Shown here piece by piece: positions 1-6,071 of a DNA stretch of 64,000 bases (the first letter of the stretch is position 1; every line of letters begins with the position of its first letter). The stretch covers positions 1 to 64,000 of the forward strand of contig CAWCOY010000003.1 of assembly GCA_963797265.1 (NCBI GenBank). The letters are read 5' to 3'. The notes under the pieces were generated by a model. That model ran no database searches. It was not told where the DNA came from and saw only the letters and a program-made list of their open reading frames with translations. The position numbers were made by a program, and so were the translations under genes. This stretch comes from DASUPK01 sp963797265. Lineage in GTDB: Bacteria; Actinomycetota; Thermoleophilia; Solirubrobacterales; 70-9.

Positions 1-1
1 G

Positions 2-511
2 GCCCCGGACACGGCGGCGCTTGGCTCGCTTAACCGGCGGGCGCCCTGGGAGATTCCAACTCGCCAGCGCATACATCCCGCGGCTCGGACGGACGATTTG
101 ATCCGCCCTGGTTAGGTGAGCGATTAGATTCGCTTGAGCACCCGCGCCTGGGATCTCAACGTCGCGCGCTTCGAGGCGCTCCATCAACTCCGATATGTGC
201 AGCGGGTGTCCGACTTCTTGCAGCTCCTGAATTGCCTCGAGGACGACCGGATGGGGCAGCGACGCCGCGCGGGTTGAGGCGGGACTGTTCGACTTGACTG
301 TGGATTCGCCCGATTGACCCTCGCGAAGCGAAACGAGTCGCTGAAGCAGCTCCAACTCCTGGCGGGCGGTGTGCAGCTCGGTGGCCAATTCCTTGGCTCG
401 CGTCTCCAGGCTCGACACTCGAATCTCGGCGGTCCCAACGGCCTCTTGGAGAGCCTCATTGCTCAACGCTTCTCCCGTGTTGCTTGTCGGCGGTTGCCCT
501 GCTACGTCCAT
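2..511 (-). CDS. HTH protein with HARE-like winged-helix domain (partial, runs off left edge)
   Basis: An open frame of 170 codons starts at ATG 511 and reaches the window edge without a stop. The first third is hydrophilic; residues about 25-65 are rich in heptad-like Leu/Glu (ETRAKELATELHTARQELEL) and look like a coiled coil. Residues about 90-150 carry a pattern seen in HARE/winged-helix domains: VVLEAIQEL, HISELMERLE, an arm with IPGAGAQANLIAHL, and a wing ending IVRPSRGMYAL. This suggests a DNA-binding or DNA-associated protein of the island. Its target is unknown; the direct repeats just upstream are a candidate operator. GC is lower than in chromosomal genes to the right, in keeping with transferred DNA. 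The C-terminal part is outside the window, so any fused domain is invisible. Confidence 0.65.
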   Translation of the reverse strand, partial: MDVAGQPPTSNTGEALSNEALQEAVGTAEIRVSSLETRAKELATELHTARQELELLQRLVSLREGQSGESTVKSNSPASTRAASLPHPVVLEAIQELQEVGHPLHISELMERLEARDVEIPGAGAQANLIAHLTRADQIVRPSRGMYALASWNLPGRPPVKRAKRRRVRG

Positions 512-544
512 GCGTCTAACTGTAACACATCGTGGGTAGCATTG

Positions 545-563
545 CTAGCAGTTCTCTAGCAGT
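545..563. promoter_or_regulatory. Tandem direct repeats between divergent HTH and sigma-factor genes
   Basis: The octamer CTAGCAGT occurs at 545-552 and again at 556-563, an 11-bp period that puts both copies on the same DNA face. The sequence is AT-richer than its surroundings. It lies between the divergent starts of the HTH gene (511, minus) and the sigma-factor gene (658, plus). A role as operator is inference. Confidence 0.35.
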
Positions 564-657
564 ACTAGAAGTATCGGGCCAGCGCGAATGCTGATGCAAC
601 GCACGAGGTGCTTAGACCGGCTGGCGGCAGACGGCCTGAGGTTGGCACGGCAGAGCC

Positions 658-1230
658 GTGCAGTTGGCCGTCCTCATGGCCGCCCAGCCGGACTCCATCG
701 CCACCTCTCGCCAGCGCGAACGCAACGCGCAGTTGCTCACCGACGTTCTTCACCGCGACGAGCACCGTCTTCGCCGTCAAGCCCGGCGCCACTCTGAGCG
801 GCCGGACGACGCTGATGATGCCTTGCAGTCCGCATACGCGCTCTTCCTCGAGCGCTACCACGGGGTCGGCGAACCACTCGCATGGCTCTACACGACCGTG
901 AAGCGCGAAGCTTGGGCGATGCGCCGGCGTCGCGCGCGCCAGTTCAGTTTCACCTTCAACTCCGGTACTGATAGTGGGGACATCGACCTGGCGGAGGCCT
1001 TGCCGACTGATGTGCCAGGGCCGAGCGAGGTGGTCGAGCGCAGGGAGATGCTCGCGGAGCAACGCCGAACGCTGGCGACGTTGAAACCCGACGAGCGCAG
1101 AGCGCTTTGGTTGCTCGCCCTGGGCCTGACCTACGCAGAGATATGCCAGGCCACGGGCTGGACCTACACCAAGCTGAACCGATGCCTCAGCGAGGGCCGG
1201 ACAGCACTGCGAAGGGGCGGCCGAACCTGA
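658..1230 (+). CDS. ECF-like sigma-70 family RNA polymerase sigma factor
   Basis: This 190-residue protein has ECF sigma architecture. Residues about 48-85 (ERPDDADDALQSAYALFLERY, then LAWLYTTVKREAWAMRRR) match regions 2.1-2.4, including the W-x-x-x-x-x-R-x-A-W-shaped helix. After a short acidic linker, a region 4-like HTH (KPDERRALWLLALGLTYAEICQATGWTYTKLNRCLSEGR) ends the protein. It should redirect RNA polymerase to its own promoters. No anti-sigma gene is adjacent. The start is GTG 658; ATG 676, six codons later, is an equally good alternative, and neither has an obvious Shine-Dalgarno. A decayed copy of the region 4 coding sequence lies at 3024-3215. GC is slightly below that of the chromosome. 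Confidence 0.8.
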   Translation: MQLAVLMAAQPDSIATSRQRERNAQLLTDVLHRDEHRLRRQARRHSERPDDADDALQSAYALFLERYHGVGEPLAWLYTTVKREAWAMRRRRARQFSFTFNSGTDSGDIDLAEALPTDVPGPSEVVERREMLAEQRRTLATLKPDERRALWLLALGLTYAEICQATGWTYTKLNRCLSEGRTALRRGGRT

Positions 1231-1259
1231 TTCAGCCGACCCGCTCATCGATCAAGCTA

Positions 1260-1295
1260 GATGCACTCCGGCGCCGTCTGACGCCGGAGTGCATC
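1260..1295. terminator. 14-bp perfect hairpin between convergent genes
   Basis: GATGCACTCCGGCG (1260-1273) and its exact reverse complement (1282-1295) flank an 8-nt loop. The hairpin lies between the ends of the sigma gene (1230) and the convergent HAD-like gene (1294). There is no T-run on either side, so termination on both strands is plausible but not certain. Confidence 0.6.
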
Positions 1296-2268
1296 AACCA
1301 CTTAGATGGCGCGGCGCGGCCCCAACCCGAGTCGACAAGCTGAGATTTCGTTGCGCCACCCGGGTCTTGACCATATCCTCAGCTGTTCGCTTGATCGCCA
1401 ACTCGATCCAGCGCGCCGACTGGCGGCCGGAGCGGTAGTCGGCTGGGCCAAAGGCGTTGACTCGATCTTGGCGGTTGAGCTCGAAAACTTGCGCGAACTC
1501 TTTGTCTGAGTTCGGGTCATACACGGCATAGGTCTGGCCCCCGTACTGATTGAGGATCGAGAACACGGGGACATCGCTCGGCCCATCGGCGATGTAGATC
1601 ATGTTCTCGAACGGGACTCGACGGTCAGCGCCATCGATCGTGGCGTTCACGTCGATGTTTGGGTCTCGGTTGACGCCCTTATTGATCTCGAAGATGGCTC
1701 GAGTCTTCGTCGTGTTGTTGATCGTGTAGACGATCTCCTGGATTTCCCCCGGGTTCGCGGTCGAAGCACTGCTATTCATGTAGCCGGGCCCCGCGACCCG
1801 TTCGGCGAACTCGCAAGCCCAGACTCCGTCGACCAACTTGGCGATCTTGCTCCCACGGATCATTTGTCGCAGCCCGGTCGAGACGATGTAGTGCTCCAAG
1901 CAGATCTTGTGCTCGGCGTAAACCGGGTCATCGTCGATCATCGACTTTGACTTGGCGAGAAACGCCTGGACCCCGGGGTAGAATTTGAGCTGCTTGCCCA
2001 AAGCACGAAGCATCTCGTTGTTCAGGCCTGGGAACTTGCCGGCGCGCACGTAGCTGAGAATGTGATTCAGATAGAGCGTGTCGTCTGAAACCAGGTCGAG
2101 ACCCTGGTCGCTATAGAACTCGTCGAGATGGTTGGCCTCATTCCAGAAGTCGTCTTCGACGACGTTGAACTTCTCGAACAATGGCCATTGCATCGAGCCC
2201 GGGATCACGGTCTTGTCGAAGTCCCAGATGACAGCGATCGGGCGCTCGTCGAAAATCGGCGTACTCAT
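1294..2268 (-). CDS. HAD superfamily hydrolase-like protein
   Basis: The 324-residue protein opens with HAD motif I at residues about 13-20 (IWDFDKTV, with the nucleophile and acid/base aspartates) and has a clear motif IV near residue 228 (YIADGPSDVPVF). A long cap with YPGVQAFLAKSKS and HYIVSTGL (motif II-like S/T) separates them, as expected for a Mg-dependent phosphatase or phosphotransferase acting on a phosphorylated small molecule or macromolecule. The substrate cannot be told. Codon use is visibly less GC-rich than in the chromosome (many AAT, ATT, TTC/TTG mixes), supporting recent transfer. It faces the sigma factor gene and shares a hairpin with it at the 3' end. The start is ATG 2268. 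Confidence 0.75.
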   Translation of the reverse strand: MSTPIFDERPIAVIWDFDKTVIPGSMQWPLFEKFNVVEDDFWNEANHLDEFYSDQGLDLVSDDTLYLNHILSYVRAGKFPGLNNEMLRALGKQLKFYPGVQAFLAKSKSMIDDDPVYAEHKICLEHYIVSTGLRQMIRGSKIAKLVDGVWACEFAERVAGPGYMNSSASTANPGEIQEIVYTINNTTKTRAIFEINKGVNRDPNIDVNATIDGADRRVPFENMIYIADGPSDVPVFSILNQYGGQTYAVYDPNSDKEFAQVFELNRQDRVNAFGPADYRSGRQSARWIELAIKRTAEDMVKTRVAQRNLSLSTRVGAAPRHLSG

Positions 2269-2380
2269 TGCCGAAAGGATTCCGCAAAATGCGTCATCGC
2301 TGCAGAGGACCTGCAGACAACAACGGAAGTTGCACCGGGGGGACGGCGAATCAATCCGACCACGGACTTAGGGTCGGCGC

Positions 2381-2686
2381 ATGGGTCCAGGCAGGCAACC
2401 GACACAAACCGCCTCCAATCAGTTGCGGCGTTCGGGGACGCGGGTTTCGCTGTTCGGCGGTCCCGCCGACGGACGCATTGTGGAAGTCCAGTTCATCGAG
2501 GATGCGGTTGCGGTATACGAGCTTCACGCCGGTCAGCTGGCGGCGCTGGCCTCAGATGCCCCGGCGCCCAATGGTCACTTTCTCGGCATCTATGAGTTCG
2601 TTGGAGGGCCCCACGGTCCTGAGCGACCTGTTTTTATCCACCGTGTTGGCGCTCGGGTCGCAACGGATAAGTCGGCAACGAGCTAG
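2381..2686 (+). CDS. Small conserved-type hypothetical protein
   Basis: A 101-residue frame from ATG 2381. Residues about 22-35 read RVSLFGGPADGRIVEV, a GGPxDG motif found at the start of many short actinobacterial and phage-associated hypothetical proteins, followed by a predicted beta-rich part with GHFLGIYEFVGG. I do not recognise a function. It stands between the HAD-like gene (divergent) and a small minus-strand gene (convergent) in the low-GC cargo part of the island. No strong Shine-Dalgarno is seen. Confidence 0.5.
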   Translation: MGPGRQPTQTASNQLRRSGTRVSLFGGPADGRIVEVQFIEDAVAVYELHAGQLAALASDAPAPNGHFLGIYEFVGGPHGPERPVFIHRVGARVATDKSATS

Positions 2687-2753
2687 ACGCTGACGGGGCC
2701 TGCGGCCCTCTCGGCGGTCCACTGGCGTTGCGCGAGGACACCAACGCCGGATT

Positions 2754-2966
2754 TCACTTTGGTTGATTGGAGCTATCCGCCTGCAGCATCTTGGACGCCC
2801 ATTGGGCTGCGTTGCTGAGGGCGGAGTCGATGGACGAGCCACGGTGTCCGTCGCGCTCAAAGTGCTCCTCGTCAGGCCCCACGAAGGTATCCGCATAGAT
2901 TCGAGAGGCGTTGCCGCCTTGCCGCGATACCACGATCTTGATTACACCCACTCGCTCGTCAGCCAT
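2754..2966 (-). CDS. Small hypothetical protein, 70 residues
   Basis: The start ATG at 2966 has a strong Shine-Dalgarno (GGGAGG) six bases upstream, which is why this short frame is chosen over a longer upstream extension. The protein begins MADERVGVIKIVV and has a central acidic stretch (GPDEEHFERDG) and a C-terminal helix. No signal peptide or membrane segment is seen. I do not recognise a family. It is part of the island cargo, downstream of the sigma-factor remnant on the opposite strand. Confidence 0.55.
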   Translation of the reverse strand: MADERVGVIKIVVSRQGGNASRIYADTFVGPDEEHFERDGHRGSSIDSALSNAAQWASKMLQADSSNQPK

Positions 2967-3023
2967 GATCCTCCCTTGCTCGACCGGAGCACCATATCCA
3001 TCTGACCATCGTGGGCAGTTGCA

Positions 3024-3215
3024 TTGGTGCAGCGCGGTGAACTGCTCCAGGAAACGGCGACGGGCGGTGCCGGCGTTGAAGGGCAACGGACATCGCGCGC
3101 TCTGACTGTCAGTCTCGGCCTCGGCGAGTGGGCCCGAGATATGCCAGACCACGGCTGGACCAACGCCAAAGGTAAACCGATGCTTCAGCGAGGGCCGCGG
3201 GCCATCTGCGGATCC
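3024..3215 (+). pseudogene. Decayed copy of the sigma-factor C-terminus
   Basis: This stretch aligns with about 1035-1205 of the intact sigma-factor gene. Shared DNA includes GAGATATGCCAG, a ggctggacc block, AACCGATGC, and CTTCAGCGAGGGCCG against cctcagcgagggccg. At protein level VQRGELLQET parallels VERREMLAEQ, and LGLGEWARDMPDHGWTNAKGKPMLQRGPR parallels LGLTYAEICQATGWTYTKLNRCLSEGR with a one-base indel in the helix. Region 2 and a start are missing. It is a remnant of a duplicated or recombined sigma gene. Confidence 0.7.
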
Positions 3216-3263
3216 ATCCCCCCTATCGAGTAGAAATCCCTTCGCTGCTCCGTATGAACCCTT

Positions 3264-3311
3264 CGACGACCCGCCTTTACCCGGCCTAACCACCCGGGTG
3301 GCGGGTCGTCG
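3264..3311. repeat. 12-bp inverted repeat upstream of the CBASS operon
   Basis: CGACGACCCGCC (3264-3275) and its exact reverse complement (3300-3311) flank 24 nt that themselves contain the palindrome CCACCCGGGTGG. The structure ends about 100 bp before the nucleotidyltransferase start. It could be a terminator that insulates the operon or an operator; nothing decides between them. Confidence 0.45.
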
Positions 3312-3412
3312 CATTTCCCTCAGCCGTGGCGTCCGACCGGTTTGCTTCGATCTTGTGAGCGTGGGTGTGGTGCCTGCGCTATTCGGGTTCAACTACAGAT
3401 AGGAGCAGTCCA

Positions 3413-4507
3413 ATGTCCCAGCTTGCGACCCAATCGACCGGGTCATCAATCCCCGCAGACGACGTCCTGCGGGACATCCTGAAACACATCGCGGTTCCGA
3501 TCGAGGTGCTGAGGGAAGCCAAGGGCCGTCGCAATCTCGTCCTCGAAATCGCCATGAAACACGACGCCGCACGGGCGTCGTTCTACTCGGGCTCCATCGC
3601 CCATGGCACAGAGAACAGCCCTCTTGGCGATGCCGACTGCGGCCTCAAGGTCGACCGTCGATTCGACGCCTTCCGAGTCTTCGGCCCCGATGCTCCGGAG
3701 GGTCGCGGACCCGAGGACTTCATCGTCATGTTCGCCGAGTTCGTCCTCCCCCACCTGCGGACCAAGTACCCCGAGGCCGAAGTCAACCTCGAGGGCAACC
3801 GGGCCATCAAGTTCGAGTTGAACGAGCCCATCGAGTTCGGCGAGTGGGGAGCGGTCGATCCCTTCGTGGAACTGATCGTCGGTCTCGAGCGCCGCGATGG
3901 GCCGGGGATCTGGATCCCGAACCGCCGGGAGGACGGCTGGGATCCGGCCGATCCCGAGCACCACACCTTCCTGATGACCGAAAGGGATCCGCGATCACTT
4001 CGAGTCCATCGCGCCCATCTAATCCGACTTGGCAAACGTGCCGTCAAGCGGGACAAGGAGGTCGAGGGACGGCTACAGGTCATGTGCTCCTGGAACCTGA
4101 GCGCGCTCGGACTCGAGCTCGTAGATCAGCGTCGCTCGATCACCGAGGGCCTGCTCGCCTACCTCCGAGGCTCCGCGATCTCGATTGGTGCAAGCCTCAC
4201 TGAGGACCCTGCGGAGGCTGTCGAGGATCCGATCACTCTCCCCGATGGCGTCACAAAGGAGCACGCCTCCGCACGACTGTTCGAGATGGCCGACATCGTC
4301 GAGGAAGCGATGCACGCCGTCAGCACGGGCGGCGCGCGGGGACATCTCGAGAGGCTCTTCGGGCCCGAGATCGCGACGATCCGAGCCCGAGAGAGCTCGC
4401 ATCTGAAGAGCGCGCTCGCCGCTGGTGACGGTGGTGCCCTCGCAGGCGCCCTGGGCCTTCCCGACGCCCAGAAGGTGACGCGCTCGCATGGCCCCAGGGC
4501 AACTTGA
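3413..4507 (+). CDS. CD-NTase (cGAS/DncV-like nucleotidyltransferase), CBASS signal synthase
   Basis: This 364-residue protein shows the nucleotidyltransferase signature: Gly60-Ser61 then Gly65-Thr66 (SGSIAHGT), acidic pair Asp73/Asp75 (LGDADCG), and a third acid candidate Asp149 in GAVDPFVEL. Downstream, GWDPADPEHH and RVHRAHLIRLGKRAVKR resemble the substrate-binding C-lobe of bacterial cGAS-like enzymes, which make cyclic oligonucleotides on phage infection. The start ATG 3413 has AGGAG seven bases upstream. The next gene starts inside its last codons (20-bp overlap), so the two are coupled. The cyclic product cannot be predicted. Type II enzymes are usually conjugated through a C-terminal glycine; here the frame ends PRAT, so the conjugation chemistry may differ or the end may be processed. 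An orphan nucleotidyltransferase is the alternative, but the E2-like neighbour argues against it. Confidence 0.8.
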   Translation: MSQLATQSTGSSIPADDVLRDILKHIAVPIEVLREAKGRRNLVLEIAMKHDAARASFYSGSIAHGTENSPLGDADCGLKVDRRFDAFRVFGPDAPEGRGPEDFIVMFAEFVLPHLRTKYPEAEVNLEGNRAIKFELNEPIEFGEWGAVDPFVELIVGLERRDGPGIWIPNRREDGWDPADPEHHTFLMTERDPRSLRVHRAHLIRLGKRAVKRDKEVEGRLQVMCSWNLSALGLELVDQRRSITEGLLAYLRGSAISIGASLTEDPAEAVEDPITLPDGVTKEHASARLFEMADIVEEAMHAVSTGGARGHLERLFGPEIATIRARESSHLKSALAAGDGGALAGALGLPDAQKVTRSHGPRAT

Positions 4508-4955
4508 GCTCTACGACATCGCCGGGCGAATTCTCTGGCAGCGGGACGCCCGACGGGCAGGCATCGATCTCGGTGTCGAACTCGTCGGGCAACCGCTCCG
4601 CCCTCGCTACCGGCTCGCTATCGATACGCCGGTCTTCGACGATCGCCGCAACGTCGTGGTGGAACTCAGGTTTCCACAATCCCACGCGAACCCGCTGGTG
4701 TTTGTCGACGGTCCGCCTTGCCTGCGACACCGCTGGTCGGACTGCTCGTTGTGCATGTGGACCGAGTCGGATCCATCGAACCTGCGCTGGGTACCGGGCG
4801 ACGGATTGATCGCGCTTCTTGCCCACGTCAAGACCCACGCTTGGTGCGAGGCCGAGTGCCGATCCGGGAGGCCCTGGCCGAAGCCCGAGTCATCGGGCCG
4901 CCATCCGAGACCGCAACACTGCCCGTCATGCCGGGGTCGACCCTCCTCTGCCTGA
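4488..4955 (+). CDS. E2-like conjugating protein of short type II CBASS
   Basis: The 155-residue protein lacks a TM segment and matches the layout of stand-alone bacterial E2-like proteins: RYRLAIDTPVF and VVVELRFPQSHANPLVFVDG for the beta sheet, HRWSDCSLCMW with the likely catalytic Cys89, then GDGLIALLAHVKTHAW, a helix typical of the family. In short type II CBASS systems such E2 proteins modify the CD-NTase C-terminus and prime signal synthesis; no E1/JAB protein is encoded here, which defines the 'short' layout. It overlaps the 3' end of the nucleotidyltransferase gene by 20 bp and the next gene by up to 28 bp. The Cys-rich tail (CPSCRG) is not an obvious family feature. Assignment rests on motif pattern and gene context. 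Confidence 0.7.
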   Translation: MAPGQLELYDIAGRILWQRDARRAGIDLGVELVGQPLRPRYRLAIDTPVFDDRRNVVVELRFPQSHANPLVFVDGPPCLRHRWSDCSLCMWTESDPSNLRWVPGDGLIALLAHVKTHAWCEAECRSGRPWPKPESSGRHPRPQHCPSCRGRPSSA

Positions 4956-5476
4956 CGGTTCACGTGAGCGGGCCCATCCTCGGAGCCGCCATTGGCCTGG
5001 CCGGAGTTTTGGCCGGGCTATGGGTGAATGGCGACCGGGCAGAGCGAGATCGTCGCCGGCGCCTTCACGCCCGAGCGCTGAAGGCAATCATCGACTACGG
5101 CGAGATGCCATTCATGATCAGGCGCCGCCGGCACGAGGAGAGCAATCGCAGTGCCGAACGCGTTCGGCTGTCTGATCACTTCTCCGCAGTTAAGGCCGAG
5201 ATCACAACCTCCCAGGTGCTCTTGGCGGCCGATGGACATGAGGCGATCTCTGTTGCCTATAACGAGCTGGTCGAGGAGGCAAGGCGAACGGCCGGCGCCG
5301 ACGCACATAAGGCATGGACCGAAGAGCCGGTCTTCAAGGATGAGGAGATGAATATGGGGGATGTCTTCGAGAGGCTTGCGCCCTTCCGTGCTCGCCTTGA
5401 CCGTTTCGAGCGCGACCTGGCCAGGGCGACACTCCCACGACGAACCCGCCTGTGGCGTTGGCTGCGTCGTCGTTAG
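4928..5476 (+). CDS. Small one-TM protein, probable CBASS membrane effector
   Basis: From ATG 4928 the protein has 182 residues; GTG 4964, just after the E2-like stop, would remove 12. One hydrophobic segment (about residues 13-33, ISOforms SGPILGAAIGLAGVLAGLWV) is followed at once by an Arg-rich stretch (RAERDRRRR), so the C-terminal domain should be cytoplasmic. That domain (about 45-182) is helical and charged, with VRLSDHFSAVKAEITTS and DVFERLAPFRARLDRFERDL, and ends with RRTRLWRWLRRR. I recognise no named effector domain (no SAVED, phospholipase, nuclease or 2TM SLATT-like pair). By position it should sense the cyclic nucleotide and damage or permeabilise the membrane. That role is inference from operon context. 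Confidence 0.65.
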   Translation: MPGSTLLCLTVHVSGPILGAAIGLAGVLAGLWVNGDRAERDRRRRLHARALKAIIDYGEMPFMIRRRRHEESNRSAERVRLSDHFSAVKAEITTSQVLLAADGHEAISVAYNELVEEARRTAGADAHKAWTEEPVFKDEEMNMGDVFERLAPFRARLDRFERDLARATLPRRTRLWRWLRRR

Positions 5477-5586
5477 GTGACGAGTGGGCCGAGAGCGCCG
5501 ACGATCCCAAACCGCATAAGAGGCCCCCACTGCTGGTTCCTCCGCCAAAGCCGAGGTCTCCCATCGCCGACCTGCGAGCCAAATAG
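5452..5586 (+). CDS. Possible 44-residue frame or gene remnant after the CBASS operon
   Basis: Frame 1 is open from 5401 to TAG 5584 and could start at GTG 5452, overlapping the effector end. It reads DEWAESADDPKPHKRPPLLV then PPPKPRSPIADLRAK, a proline-rich tail with codon use typical of coding DNA. It may be the end of a decayed gene or a small protein. No Shine-Dalgarno is visible. Confidence 0.3.
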   Translation: MALAASSLGDEWAESADDPKPHKRPPLLVPPPKPRSPIADLRAK

Positions 5587-5921
5587 CGCCGCCGCGGCGG
5601 CAGTCAAGGCGCGGAGCGCCGGACCCCGAAGGGGTTGACGGCCGCCGGCAAGGCGGCGTCACAATCGACCAGGTCGGCTGGGTTAGTTCGGGGGCCACCT
5701 GGCGAGCTGACGGGGGACGCAGATGGGGAATCGGCGTCCCCACTTGACGCGCACTTTCGGGCGTGGCGGGCGCCCTTCCCGCCGCTGACCCCGCGCCCCC
5801 ACGATGTGGGTTCACGGGGTCAGCGGCGGTCGGGCGCAGGGGCGTTGGCGGGTGCGCGGACGAGCGGCTGCCTGGGGTGGGGTGCAGAGGCAGGTGGCCC
5901 CTTTTTGGGCTGGCCAACGTC
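5587..5921. other. Non-coding, structure-rich stretch before the transfer genes
   Basis: I see no convincing gene here. The stretch is GC-rich and full of short inverted repeats, including the strong 15-bp repeat at 5779-5829, listed separately. It precedes the transfer/replication genes of the island, where origins of replication or transfer of actinobacterial integrative elements often lie; that role is only a suggestion. Confidence 0.5.
5779..5829. repeat. Nested 15-bp inverted repeat, candidate origin of the island
   Basis: CCGCCGCTGACCCCG (5779-5793) is repeated exactly in reverse complement at 5815-5829. The 21-nt spacer holds a second hairpin (CCCAC, loop GAT, GTGGG at 5798-5810). Weaker pairing continues outward (GCGCCC on the left, GGGCGC on the right). 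It lies upstream of the TraD-like and replication-relaxation genes. It could serve as oriT, a replication origin, an operator, or a terminator. Confidence 0.55.
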
Positions 5922-6071
5922 ATGCCGGTAGAGCAAATCGTGCTGATGGGTGTCGAAACCGGCTGGTGGACCGTCATGGGGGCGATGAGAAGTCGGTGGG
6001 ACAGCGAGGTCGCGGATGCGTCAAGGGGGGCAGGAGACCACGACCAACGGGAGGCCAAGAGATGCATTTGA
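5922..6071 (+). CDS. Possible 49-residue small protein upstream of the TraD-like gene
   Basis: A short frame from ATG 5922 reads MPVEQIVLMGVETGWWTVMG, then a charged tail, and ends 10 bp inside the TraD-like gene. The composition looks protein-like, and the overlap would fit translational coupling. There is no clear Shine-Dalgarno and no recognised family, so this is tentative. Confidence 0.3.
   Translation: MPVEQIVLMGVETGWWTVMGAMRSRWDSEVADASRGAGDHDQREAKRCI

Noticed and set aside
4470..4490. Family A-like sequence at the CD-NTase end (GACGCGCTCGCATGG)
   Set aside because: Only a short match without the hairpin arms; likely chance.
4718..4927. Longer N-terminus for the CBASS membrane protein
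   Set aside because: It would lie inside the E2-like gene in another frame and places the TM helix mid-protein; the coding signal there belongs to the E2-like frame.
5804..6061. In-frame upstream extension of the TraD-like protein
   Set aside because: The extension is Arg/Gly/Ala-rich with no domain, and a good ribosome site directly precedes ATG 6062.
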